DNA from: Flavobacteriales bacterium
Lineage (GTDB): Bacteria; Bacteroidota; Bacteroidia; Flavobacteriales_D; Parvicellaceae
DNA: 64,000 nt
Direction of reading: 5' to 3'
NCBI GenBank assembly: GCA_020635565.1
Contig: JACJZN010000007.1
Span: forward strand, 124,001 to 188,000
Part shown: positions 18,334 to 26,811 of the stretch, piece after piece
How the letters are laid out: each line of letters begins with the position of its first letter
Numbering within the stretch: position 1 is the first letter of the stretch
Notes under the pieces: model-generated
Database searches by the model: none
Seen by the model: only the letters and a program-made list of their open reading frames with translations
What the model was told of the DNA's origin: nothing
Made by a program: the position numbers and the translations under genes

Positions 18334-20207
18334 TATCTTCCTAATTTTATTAATAGAACAGAAATATCACTTGGTTTTATACCGCTAATTCTGGAGGCCT
18401 GACCAATTGTTTGAGGCCTAATTTTTTTAAGCTTTTCTTTACTTTCATGAGAAAAAGTAGAAAACATATCATAGTCCATGTCCTCTGGAATTTGAACATA
18501 TTCCAATCTTTCAATTTTTTCGGCCACATCCTTTTCACGTTCAATATAACCTTCGTACTTAATTAAAATCTCAGCCTGTTCTTCTATTTCTAAATTGATT
18601 TGTGGTCTGGATTGCAAATGAAGACTAAGTGCGTTTGAGCCCGATTTCAAGTCGCTTAACCCAACATTCGGCCTACTTAAAACGGTGTTCATCTTTACCT
18701 TTTGTTTAATTGGCGCGCTGTCTAATGATTCCAGAATAGGATTGATTTCCTCAGGGATAAGGGAGGTTTCTTTAATGTAAGTTACTAGATGATCTGTTTC
18801 AATGATCTTGTTTTCAACTGTTCTTAGACGATCGTCAGAAGCTAGTCCTATTTTGTGGGATAGTTCTGTAAGGCGAACATCTGCGTTATCATTTCTCAGA
18901 AGAATCCGATATTCTGCTCTTGACGTGAACATCCTATAGGGCTCTTCTGTTCCCTTTGTAATAAGATCATCGATTAGAACTCCGATGTATGCCTGACTCC
19001 TGTTTAGAATGAAAGGTTCTTTTTCCTGAACTTTAAGACTTGCATTTATTCCTGCCATTAGCCCCTGTGAAGCAGCTTCTTCGTATCCTGTAGTTCCATT
19101 GATTTGACCAGAGAAATATAGGTTTTCGATAAGTTTTGTTTCTAGAGTATGTTTTAGTTGAGTGGGAGGGAAATAATCGTATTCAATCGCGTAACCGGGT
19201 CTAAACATTTTTGCATTTTCAAACCCAGGAATTTTCCTTAAAGCTTTAATTTGCACATCTTCTGGTAGAGAAGTGCTAAAACCATTAATGTAATATTCTA
19301 TGGTATTCCATCCTTCTGGCTCTGCAAAAATTTGATGTCTTTCTCTATGCGCAAATCGGTTAATCTTGTCTTCAATAGACGGACAATATCGTGGCCCTAC
19401 ACTTTTAATAGCACCATTAAACATCGGACTTCTGTCAAATCCGGTTCTTAGGAGATCATGAACTTCATCATTGGTGTATGTTATCCAACAAGATTTTTGA
19501 GTCTTTAGGGGTTGTGTTTCTTTACTAAATGAGAATTTCCCTGGATTATCGTCTCCTGGTTGCTCAAGCATTTTGCTGAAGTCGATGCTTCTTCCATCCA
19601 CACGAGGGGGTGTGCCTGTTTTCATTCTTCCTGCTTCAAATCCAAGTTCTTCTAAGTCATTTGTTATTCCAAATGCGGCTTTTTCTCCCATTCGTCCTCC
19701 ACCGAATTGTTTTTCTCCTAGGTGAATAATGCCATTAAGAAATGTCCCGCTATTGAGAATAACAGCTTTGGCTTTGATAGTGATTCCCATCGCGGTCTTG
19801 ACTCCTGTTACCTTATTTCCTTCTGTGGTAATGCCTGTTGCCATGTCTTGCCAGAAGTCTAGATTTTTCAATCCTTCCAACGTTAGTCGCCAAGTTCTAG
19901 AGAACAACATTCTATCATTTTGTGCTCTTGGACTCCACATTGCAGGACCTTTGCTTAAATTGAGTAATTTAAACTGAATGGCACTTTTGTCGGTCACAAT
20001 CCCTGTATAGCCACCTAGAGCATCGATCTCACGAACAATTTGCCCTTTAGCGATTCCTCCAATGGCTGGATTGCAACTCATTTGACCAATTGTCTCCATA
20101 TTCATGGTAATCAAAAGTGTCTTTGATCCAAGGTTGGCTGCAGCAGCAGCAGCTTCATTTCCGGCATGACCGGCACCTACTACTATTATATCGTATTCTT
20201 GTAACAT
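18333..20207 (-). CDS. mnmG: tRNA uridine-5-carboxymethylaminomethyl modification enzyme MnmG
   Basis: MnmG (GidA) works with MnmE to modify the wobble uridine (U34) of certain tRNAs, using FAD. The 624-residue protein has the FAD-binding VVGAGHAGNEAA at 9-20, CNPAIGGIAKG near 47, GTFLNGIIHLG, GGGRMGE, the conserved RMKTGTPPRVDGRSID and the helical C-terminal domain with IGQASRISGIKPSDIS. Length is normal. The ATG at 20207 is well supported. It lies in the order cytochrome-like lipoprotein, ybeY, mnmG, methyltransferase, oxygenase. Both ends of the gene carry parS-like sites, in keeping with the known tendency of gidA to lie near chromosome origins. Confidence 0.97.
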   Translation of the reverse strand: MLQEYDIIVVGAGHAGNEAAAAAANLGSKTLLITMNMETIGQMSCNPAIGGIAKGQIVREIDALGGYTGIVTDKSAIQFKLLNLSKGPAMWSPRAQNDRMLFSRTWRLTLEGLKNLDFWQDMATGITTEGNKVTGVKTAMGITIKAKAVILNSGTFLNGIIHLGEKQFGGGRMGEKAAFGITNDLEELGFEAGRMKTGTPPRVDGRSIDFSKMLEQPGDDNPGKFSFSKETQPLKTQKSCWITYTNDEVHDLLRTGFDRSPMFNGAIKSVGPRYCPSIEDKINRFAHRERHQIFAEPEGWNTIEYYINGFSTSLPEDVQIKALRKIPGFENAKMFRPGYAIEYDYFPPTQLKHTLETKLIENLYFSGQINGTTGYEEAASQGLMAGINASLKVQEKEPFILNRSQAYIGVLIDDLITKGTEEPYRMFTSRAEYRILLRNDNADVRLTELSHKIGLASDDRLRTVENKIIETDHLVTYIKETSLIPEEINPILESLDSAPIKQKVKMNTVLSRPNVGLSDLKSGSNALSLHLQSRPQINLEIEEQAEILIKYEGYIEREKDVAEKIERLEYVQIPEDMDYDMFSTFSHESKEKLKKIRPQTIGQASRISGIKPSDISVLLIKLGR

Positions 20208-20211
20208 GATC

Positions 20212-20229
20212 TTGTTTCACGTGAAACAA
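20212..20229. promoter_or_regulatory. parS site, perfect palindrome
   Basis: TTGTTTCACGTGAAACAA is an 18-base perfect palindrome whose 16-base core TGTTTCACGTGAAACA is identical to the well-known bacterial parS consensus bound by ParB/Spo0J. It lies in the 53-base gap between ybeY and mnmG, four bases before the mnmG start codon, so ParB binding could also affect mnmG transcription. Confidence 0.93.
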
Positions 20230-20260
20230 CTGTAATTAACTGAAAAACAATTGTTTATGT

Positions 20261-20677
20261 TTAAAACGAACGCAAATTTAGGTAATAATCTTCCTTCTCG
20301 CGCATAGTTTGTGCTTCTTTCTTCGATTTATCTTTATATCCACACAAATGAAGCACTCCGTGGATCATTACACGATGTAATTCATCAATAAAGTTTACCC
20401 CGAGGGATTTAGCGTTGTCTTGCACAGTATCAATGGAAATGAATAAGTCTCCACTGATCTCTTTTGCTTCGCAATAATCAAATGTGATAATATCTGTGTA
20501 ATAGTCGTGATTGAGAGACGAACGATTCAAGTCTAAGATATATTGATCTGAACAAAAAATATAGGTGATATCAGACGGTTTTTTACCCTCAGTTTTTATG
20601 GTATTATTGATCCACTGGCGAATAGCCAATCGATTTCTAAGATTAAAAGAAATATCCTGCTGATGATAATAGATCAT
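20261..20677 (-). CDS. ybeY: Endoribonuclease YbeY (rRNA maturation factor)
   Basis: YbeY is a single-metal endoribonuclease used in 16S rRNA 3'-end maturation and ribosome quality control. The 138-residue protein has DIITFDY, the SGDLFISID segment, and the metal motif HGVLHLCGYKDK near 110-121. The first two His are present, but the third metal His of the proteobacterial GYDH motif is replaced (GYKD); I recall this form as usual in Bacteroidota. Two bases separate it from the upstream lipoprotein gene, so they are co-transcribed. Confidence 0.92.
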   Translation of the reverse strand: MIYYHQQDISFNLRNRLAIRQWINNTIKTEGKKPSDITYIFCSDQYILDLNRSSLNHDYYTDIITFDYCEAKEISGDLFISIDTVQDNAKSLGVNFIDELHRVMIHGVLHLCGYKDKSKKEAQTMREKEDYYLNLRSF

Positions 20678-20679
20678 GC

Positions 20680-21042
20680 TTAATTGTTTGGTGCTCCGTC
20701 ACTAGCCCAGCATTCGATTACCTGAATCAAGGAGTCTGATAATTTTGGAAGTTGATAAGGCATAGGTGTTTTACCTGGTTCATGATTGATAGCCGTAAGA
20801 ATACTCGAAATATTTGCTGAAATCTCCCCATGGGTTTCCCAACTCTGCCCATTTGCTTGGTTATTTGCGGAATTATGACAAACAACACAATTGTTGTCAA
20901 AAATCGGCTGAACATCAGTTGCAAAAGATTTCGGAATAGAATCACAAATATCCGGCTCTACAACAGGAGCAGTTGGTGTTTTATCCTTTGAACAACTTAA
21001 CAGCACGGTAAAAATTATTGGCAAAATGAGCCGTTTTTTCAT
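20680..21042 (-). CDS. Cytochrome c-like lipoprotein with one haem motif
   Basis: The 120-residue protein has a lipoprotein signal ending VLLSCSKD and a c-type haem motif CVVCH preceded by VQPIFDNN, the usual start of small cytochrome c-like domains of Bacteroidota. A Met in KTPMPYQLPKLSD probably supplies the sixth ligand, and the end IECWASDGAPNN matches the C-terminal helix of such domains. It is anchored in the envelope and likely carries electrons or only binds haem. It is the first gene of the ybeY-mnmG operon and diverges, 39 bases apart, from another haem-motif gene. Confidence 0.85.
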   Translation of the reverse strand: MKKRLILPIIFTVLLSCSKDKTPTAPVVEPDICDSIPKSFATDVQPIFDNNCVVCHNSANNQANGQSWETHGEISANISSILTAINHEPGKTPMPYQLPKLSDSLIQVIECWASDGAPNN

Positions 21043-21081
21043 ACGTTTGAGTAATAAAGTGAACTAAAATAGCAAAACAAG

Positions 21082-21927
21082 ATGAAAAGGACACTTTTAC
21101 TTTCATTTTTATTAATAATCCTTGGATTGATTTCTTTCAGAATGAATCCTGTTATGCCAGAGTATTTGAATTTGGTTGATGACGATTTTAGTTCCAATCC
21201 TCCGCCAACAACCACAGGCGCTCCTGGTGAGAATAGTTGCACGGATTGCCATGCAGGTTCAACTCTTCCCGCTGCTGGAGTAGTGACATTTAGTTTTTCC
21301 GGAGTTAATGACATGTATGTAATTGGACAGTCATATTACATTACAATAGGTAAATCAGGCTCAAGCAAAACAGGATTTGAAATGACCTCTTTGGATGATA
21401 ATGATCAGGCTGCTGGTAGTTTTACTGCTGGAACAAACTCTCAAATAGTGTCTTTCAATGGAAGAAATTATATCCGACAATCAGCATCTTCGGGGATTAA
21501 TTCATGGACGTTCACCTGGAATGCTCCGGCTTCTCCATCTGGAGACATAACATTTTATTATGCACTGAACGCAGCGAATGGAGACAATAACAGTCAGGGT
21601 GATCAGATCTATTTGGGCTCCAACACCATTACGAACGATATTGCCGGAGAAGTCGAAGAGTCATCCCCTGAAGCGAATGTGATAAATATGACAACAGAAT
21701 TAGGAAAACTGTCGGTAAATCTTTCCATTCAAAGGGAATCTGATATTTATTTTACTGCTCAAAATTTGGAGGGAAAACAACTAGATTTTCACCATTTCGG
21801 AGAGATGATGAAGGGTCAACATATTCTTTATATAGACCTTGATGAAAAGTACTCAGGAGGTCTATATCTATTTACGATTTTTGTGAATAATAAACCATAT
21901 ACCACGAAAATAGCATTCCATAAATAG
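21082..21927 (+). CDS. Choice-of-anchor V type protein with CxxCH motif and T9SS-like C-terminus
   Basis: The 281-residue protein starts with a signal peptide (about 1-20) and then has GAPGENSCTDCHAG near 48-61, the hallmark of the choice-of-anchor V / Reelin-like domain of Bacteroidota, with a c-type haem-binding CTDCH. An immunoglobulin-like domain with GFEMTSLD, and an SWTFTWNAP strand and GDNNSQGDQIY near the end of the domain, follows. The last 75 residues resemble a type A T9SS sorting domain (LEGKQLDFHH, GGLYLFTIFVN). It is predicted to be exported to the surface. It stands alone on the plus strand, divergent from the other haem-motif gene. Confidence 0.85.
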   Translation: MKRTLLLSFLLIILGLISFRMNPVMPEYLNLVDDDFSSNPPPTTTGAPGENSCTDCHAGSTLPAAGVVTFSFSGVNDMYVIGQSYYITIGKSGSSKTGFEMTSLDDNDQAAGSFTAGTNSQIVSFNGRNYIRQSASSGINSWTFTWNAPASPSGDITFYYALNAANGDNNSQGDQIYLGSNTITNDIAGEVEESSPEANVINMTTELGKLSVNLSIQRESDIYFTAQNLEGKQLDFHHFGEMMKGQHILYIDLDEKYSGGLYLFTIFVNNKPYTTKIAFHK

Positions 21928-21995
21928 AGCCTATTTGTCTTTGTAATTCATCCAAATCAAGTAGCTTCGCAGTAAATTAATCAACTGAAGAAAGC

Positions 21996-23000
21996 ATGAA
22001 TATTCACGAAATTTTGTCGGAAAGGGTTTTAGTTCTGGATGGTGCAATGGGAACCATGATCCAACGGTACAAATTATCTGAAGATGACTTTAGAAAAGGT
22101 CATTTTGAAGACCATCCTTATCCCCTGAAAGGCAATAACGATATTTTAGTGTTGACCAGACCTGATGTGATCAAAGAAATTCATGCTGCTTATCTGGAGG
22201 CAGGAGCCGATATTCTCGAGACCAATACCTTTGGTGGTACGTCTGTAGCCCAGGCAGATTATCATTTGGAAAAAGCGGTCTACGACATCAATTTTCAAGG
22301 AGCTAAAATCGCCAGAGAAGTAGCGGATGAGTATACTAAGAAGAACCCTGAAAAACCAAGGTTTGTGGCAGGTTCAATGGGTCCAACAACTAAACTATCA
22401 TCCATGTCACCAGACGTTAATGACCCTGGTTACAGGGCAATTACTTTTGATGAATTGGTTGTTGCGTTTGAGGAGCAGGCTACTGGTCTGATCGATGGAG
22501 GCGCTGATTTGTTGCTAGTTGAGACGGTAACAGACACCTTAAACGCTAAAGCGGCATTATTTGCTATTCAAAATGTCTTTGAGAAAAAAGGCAAGGAGTT
22601 ACCAATAATGGTGTCCGGAACGATAACTGATGCAAGTGGCAGAACATTAACGGGTCAAACAACCGAAGCGTTCTTAGTTTCAATTAGCCATATGCCTTTA
22701 TTGAGTGTTGGCTTGAATTGTGCTTTGGGTGCTGAGGATATGAAACCATATCTAAAAGTAATGGCTGATAAAAGTGAGTTTTTTGTAAGCGCACATCCAA
22801 ATGCTGGACTTCCAAATGAATTAGGGGCATATGACGAAACCCCGGAAATGATGGCGAGTTATATCAAAGCCTTCTTAGATGAAAATTATGTGAATATTGT
22901 TGGTGGCTGTTGTGGTACGACTCCTGAACATATCAAAGCTATTGCAGATGTAGCTGCAAATTACAAGCCAAGGAGAGTGGGAGAGTCTGTATCATTTTAG
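21996..23000 (+). CDS. metH: Homocysteine S-methyltransferase domain protein (MetH N-terminal module)
   Basis: This 334-residue protein equals the first module of cobalamin-dependent methionine synthase, which binds homocysteine through zinc. It has LDGAMGTMIQ at 14-23, ETNTFGGT, GSMGPTTKLS, and the zinc cysteines in GLNCALGA and GGCCGTTPEH near 308-312. In Bacteroidota MetH is often encoded in two genes, this one and a larger one with the folate, B12 and reactivation domains. The second gene is not adjacent: the next gene lies on the other strand and overlaps the stop by four bases. Alternative methyl donors such as S-methylmethionine are possible, but the SMSPDVNDPGYR segment is MetH-like. 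Confidence 0.9.
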   Translation: MNIHEILSERVLVLDGAMGTMIQRYKLSEDDFRKGHFEDHPYPLKGNNDILVLTRPDVIKEIHAAYLEAGADILETNTFGGTSVAQADYHLEKAVYDINFQGAKIAREVADEYTKKNPEKPRFVAGSMGPTTKLSSMSPDVNDPGYRAITFDELVVAFEEQATGLIDGGADLLLVETVTDTLNAKAALFAIQNVFEKKGKELPIMVSGTITDASGRTLTGQTTEAFLVSISHMPLLSVGLNCALGAEDMKPYLKVMADKSEFFVSAHPNAGLPNELGAYDETPEMMASYIKAFLDENYVNIVGGCCGTTPEHIKAIADVAANYKPRRVGESVSF

Positions 23001-23581
23001 CGCTTAAATTTAATTTTGGGTAAAAACATTCCCACCTGCTTTTTGTAGTTTATATACTCTTCACCAAATTGCTGTGTTAGTTTTGTTTCTTCCAGCTTTG
23101 TTCCGATAAAGATATAGAGGAGGGAAACAATAGCTAAAACGGCACTTTTTAAATAGGGTTGATAAAAAAGAAGACCGATTAATAGGATAATTGTTGCAGT
23201 ATACAATGGGTGTCTTATGAGTCTGTTTAGTCCTTTTTTAGATAGTCCATGGGCAGGTGAATTACCATTATGAAAGAATTGGTATGTCCCGATAAATTCT
23301 CCAAAGTGGTATTGCCTGGCAGCAACAAGTAAAAGAAAGCTGCCAACGATCAAAATGATTAATCCAAGATTTCGTGGTGATTCAAAAATAATCGTATTAG
23401 ACAACTGTAAATAATAGAAGAAAAGTATACCTAAAAATGCGGTGGATTGCAGCGTGAATAGTAAACGATAAGACTTTGAAGGTATATAAGACTGTAAAAA
23501 GCGCTTTACGTTATTTGAGGCCAAAACACTGTGAAAAGTGAAATAAAGAACAAGTATTATGGTAAACGTTACAAGATTCAT
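22997..23581 (-). CDS. Integral membrane methyltransferase-like protein (isoprenylcysteine carboxyl methyltransferase / NnrU-like fold)
   Basis: The 194-residue protein has about five membrane segments. The C-terminal part shows RHPLYTATIILLIGL, then EETKLTQQFGEEYINYKKQVGMFLP, which is the cofactor-binding region of the ICMT/PEMT superfamily and of methanethiol S-methyltransferases. Its substrate is unknown; a lipid or thiol is plausible. It overlaps the metH stop by four bases in convergent orientation and lies 14 bases downstream of the DUF1501 gene on the same strand. Confidence 0.75.
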   Translation of the reverse strand: MNLVTFTIILVLYFTFHSVLASNNVKRFLQSYIPSKSYRLLFTLQSTAFLGILFFYYLQLSNTIIFESPRNLGLIILIVGSFLLLVAARQYHFGEFIGTYQFFHNGNSPAHGLSKKGLNRLIRHPLYTATIILLIGLLFYQPYLKSAVLAIVSLLYIFIGTKLEETKLTQQFGEEYINYKKQVGMFLPKIKFKR

Positions 23582-23595
23582 CGAAAAACAACATT

Positions 23596-25203
23596 CTATT
23601 GTTTCATTAGTTTTCCTGACTCCAAACTTCCGTTTATAAATAGTCGATAGGCATATGCTCCTGTAGATAGCCTATCCAAGCCATTAATGTTCATGGTGTG
23701 CATTCCTTTACTGTAATACTCATTACCTGTTGATATTACTTTTTTTCCTGTAAGGTCGTAAACATCCAATTGAACGTTACAACTTATAGGTAAGGTTAGA
23801 ATAATAACAGGATTATTATTGTTATATCGCAACTGGTGGTAATTCTGAACGCTCGAAATTTCCTCTACTCCAATGGATGCACAATCAAACCCTAATGAAA
23901 GTTTTGTGTAAGAGGCTCCTAAAATGGTATCAGATGTTAATTCATTGATACACATCCAGTCTTGCAAGACTGTAGTATACACTTGTCTAAAATCGGTTGT
24001 AAAGTTCATGTTTCCATATAGATCCAGATTACTCAAGTCCACATCTGTACCGATGAATCCGTTCCCATTAACTGCAGGGCCAAATAAGATTAAGGGTGCA
24101 GCGGTTCCATGATCCGTACCCATGGAAGCATTGTCATTTACTCTTCTTCCAAATTCGGAAAATGTCATGGTTAGTACATTGTTGTCTTTGCCTCCGGCCT
24201 GAAGATCATCATAAAACGCTTTTACAGAATCACCTAATTCAACAAGAAGATCAGGATGTCTTGTATCTTGCTGTGCGTGGGTATCAAAACCATCTAGTGT
24301 TAGCATATAAATTTTAGTCTGTAGACCACCTTTGATTAGTCTTGATACCAAACTTAAAGAATCACCAAGACCAGTGGGAAAGGAAACAGAATTACTTGCA
24401 TTGTTATAAGCAATCTGTATTGCTTCAGATTGGTAGTACGTACTGTTGATCATACTTTTCATAAAATCCAACTGATCTTCATAATAGCAGGGTGCATTAC
24501 CATTTACAGTATAAAGCGATCCCGTTTGTGCAATTTGATAAAGTTGATCTGGATCCACAACATTCATCGCCATATTCAGATCATCTTCATTAAAGAACAG
24601 AATGTTACCATCACCACCTATTTGAATGGCTAAAGGGTCAGTTGGTGGGTTGGTGATAAAATCCGGGTTTTGATCCCATAAATATCGACCTAACCAACCA
24701 GAGGCATCCGTTTGTCCTATTTGTGCAGAATCCCAAATGTCCGTTGAGGTAAAATGTGAGAGATCGTGGTTTGCATACCCAACGTTCTGAACAACTTTCA
24801 TTTTACCATTATCCCACATGTCCTTTAGAGATGTAGCATAGTTTGGAACAGAATACATTGTGTTAAGCGCTAGTAAATCAGCCTGATCAATTGCTAGATT
24901 AGGACGATAACCAGCATATGTTCCATAGTCAAATACAGGGACAAAAGTGTTGAGGCCATCGTTTCCTCCTTTAAGTCTGATGATAACTAAAATTCTATCG
25001 CCAGAAGATTTTAATGCGTTCTGTACTAAAGGGGATGCTAGCAAACTATTGAAAGGCAAAGTTGAAAAGGCAACAGTACCAGCCGTTAGTAAACCAAGAT
25101 TTTTAATAAAATCTCTTCTTCCAATTCCCTGATTATGATGCTCATCGTGAGCATGTCCGTCCTCCAATCGACTACCTTCAAGGATGTTTTTATGTTTACT
25201 CAT
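23596..25203 (-). CDS. DUF1501 protein with Tat signal and T9SS-type C-terminal domain
   Basis: The 535-residue protein begins with a His-rich leader followed by the twin-arginine motif GRRDFIKNLGLL and a hydrophobic segment, so it is exported folded by Tat. The DUF1501 body (alkaline phosphatase-like fold, sulfatase relatives) shows IIRLKGGNDGLNTFVP, GWLGRYL, MLTLDGFDTHA and FSEFGRRVNDN with GTDHGTAAP. The last 80 residues look like a type A T9SS sorting domain (VQLDVYDLTGKKVIS, LSTGAYAYRLFING). It follows the DUF1800 gene by 29 bases; such pairs are common, and their function remains unknown. Confidence 0.88.
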   Translation of the reverse strand: MSKHKNILEGSRLEDGHAHDEHHNQGIGRRDFIKNLGLLTAGTVAFSTLPFNSLLASPLVQNALKSSGDRILVIIRLKGGNDGLNTFVPVFDYGTYAGYRPNLAIDQADLLALNTMYSVPNYATSLKDMWDNGKMKVVQNVGYANHDLSHFTSTDIWDSAQIGQTDASGWLGRYLWDQNPDFITNPPTDPLAIQIGGDGNILFFNEDDLNMAMNVVDPDQLYQIAQTGSLYTVNGNAPCYYEDQLDFMKSMINSTYYQSEAIQIAYNNASNSVSFPTGLGDSLSLVSRLIKGGLQTKIYMLTLDGFDTHAQQDTRHPDLLVELGDSVKAFYDDLQAGGKDNNVLTMTFSEFGRRVNDNASMGTDHGTAAPLILFGPAVNGNGFIGTDVDLSNLDLYGNMNFTTDFRQVYTTVLQDWMCINELTSDTILGASYTKLSLGFDCASIGVEEISSVQNYHQLRYNNNNPVIILTLPISCNVQLDVYDLTGKKVISTGNEYYSKGMHTMNINGLDRLSTGAYAYRLFINGSLESGKLMKQ

Positions 25204-25232
25204 ATTAGTAGAGTTAAGTGCTTAATATTTGG

Positions 25233-26678
25233 TTACAACAACTGAAACTCAGGTCTTCTAAAGATCCAAAGCATCAGATTATATACTTGTTCAGGAACAT
25301 ACTGAAAGGTTAGGTCCCATAAACCAAGATCAAAGTAGTTTTGAGGAACAGTGGCTTTTAACTCGGTAGTAGCCTGAGAATAATGAGCAGGATCTTCTAA
25401 GCCCTTCGGTATAAAAAAGTCAGTAATAGCCTGAGCAACAAAAGCCACATCGTTGGAGTTATTGGAAACATCAATTGCCAACTGACGCATATCTTCCTTA
25501 TCCAATGCCGTCAAGACATAGCCAACGTAATCATCCAACATTTTCCACCTCTTAGTAATTGATGTACCATTAATCCATGATCGATTACCAGACCATCCTG
25601 AAACATCTGTGGGGCTAAATAACTGTTGTCCTTGATCTACCGTTAGCATTCCAACCAACTGGATAACAGTGTTGTCGAAACCATAATTGCTTTCTTTTAT
25701 TGTTGAAATCAGTACTTCAACAGGACTTTTAATTTGAACACTAATTGCATCGTCCTCAAAAAAATGTTCACTTTTGAAAAGCTCCAATAGGACAGGTTCA
25801 AGTTCAAAATTGTTATCAATGAAAGTTTGTGACATTCCATCAATAATGGTTTGATTGGCTAATGGGTGAACAAAATGAGTATATATTTTTGTACAGATAT
25901 GCTGTGCAATTTCAGTAGGTCTCTCCTGAAAAATTAAGTCGTGCATCCCGTCAAAATCAAAATTTCCTGTTTGTCCAAAAATGGTTTTGCTCCCAGAGTC
26001 AAAATGTGCAGCATTGAAACTAATAGGTGCACAATCTTCAGTAACATCAACATAGCCTGTAAGTGCACGAGCAGCTTCTGTAATATCTTGTTGAGTATAA
26101 TTGTTATTCACACCAAGTGTAAATAGCTCCAAAAGTTCACGTGCATAATTTTCATTTGGATATGCGGCAAAGTTCAACTTTCCATCGAGAAATTTAAGCA
26201 TAGCCGGGTTTTTCCCTATGTCTTTTGTAAATGTCTGGAAATTACCAAAAGCATTTTGCTGCAGTAGCTTATGATATTCATACATGTAGCTCGGGCACAA
26301 ATAATCCACAAAACGAGTTACAAAATGATTGTGCCAGAAAAGTGCAAACTTCTCTCGAACACCAGTATCTAACATTTCAGTCAACCACTCATAGTACCAA
26401 TCAATATATTGTTGAGTTGCCTCGTTCGTAAAATCTGTGTAATCACTATCACTCCAGTTATACCATGATGGTGGTGCCGGTAATGCAGCAGACTTGGCAT
26501 CGTTGATCAGATTGTCAATCAATTGTCCTGGAGACAGAAGCAATCCAGCTTGAACTTCACTATAATTTGCTCCGAACCCTAGACGTCTGTATACATGTTT
26601 CACTCGAAGATCATTCCATGGTTTACTCACATCAGGAACATAAGCAGCAAGCGTACCGCTTGCACAATTCTGTGCCAT
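25233..26678 (-). CDS. DUF1800 domain-containing protein
   Basis: The 481-residue protein carries DUF1800 along its full length, with VYRRLGFGANYSEV near the start, REKFALFWHNHFVTR, KNPAMLKFLDG, PNENYARELLELFTLG and ITEAARALTGY, then FDGMHDLIF and the C-terminal SGWSGNRSWING. There is no evident Sec, Tat or lipoprotein signal, which is unusual since its partner DUF1501 protein has a Tat signal. Some DUF1800 proteins have been linked to secreted assemblies with DUF1501 proteins, and the partner could carry it out folded. The first gene of the pair; no functional role is established. Confidence 0.88.
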   Translation of the reverse strand: MAQNCASGTLAAYVPDVSKPWNDLRVKHVYRRLGFGANYSEVQAGLLLSPGQLIDNLINDAKSAALPAPPSWYNWSDSDYTDFTNEATQQYIDWYYEWLTEMLDTGVREKFALFWHNHFVTRFVDYLCPSYMYEYHKLLQQNAFGNFQTFTKDIGKNPAMLKFLDGKLNFAAYPNENYARELLELFTLGVNNNYTQQDITEAARALTGYVDVTEDCAPISFNAAHFDSGSKTIFGQTGNFDFDGMHDLIFQERPTEIAQHICTKIYTHFVHPLANQTIIDGMSQTFIDNNFELEPVLLELFKSEHFFEDDAISVQIKSPVEVLISTIKESNYGFDNTVIQLVGMLTVDQGQQLFSPTDVSGWSGNRSWINGTSITKRWKMLDDYVGYVLTALDKEDMRQLAIDVSNNSNDVAFVAQAITDFFIPKGLEDPAHYSQATTELKATVPQNYFDLGLWDLTFQYVPEQVYNLMLWIFRRPEFQLL

Positions 26679-26811
26679 ATAATTGGTTTTTAAAGAGTTA
26701 TTAAATATAGTGAATTTTTTAAATCAAATGATTTTTTAATAATACTGGTCGTGTGAGATTTTGAAGGTTCTTCCTTATATTTACACATATAAATCTATAA
26801 CTACATTAATT

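Noticed and set aside
26138..26143. CACGTG core as a third parS site
   Set aside because: The flanks (GTTCACGTGCAT) are not palindromic beyond eight bases and lie inside the DUF1800 coding region.
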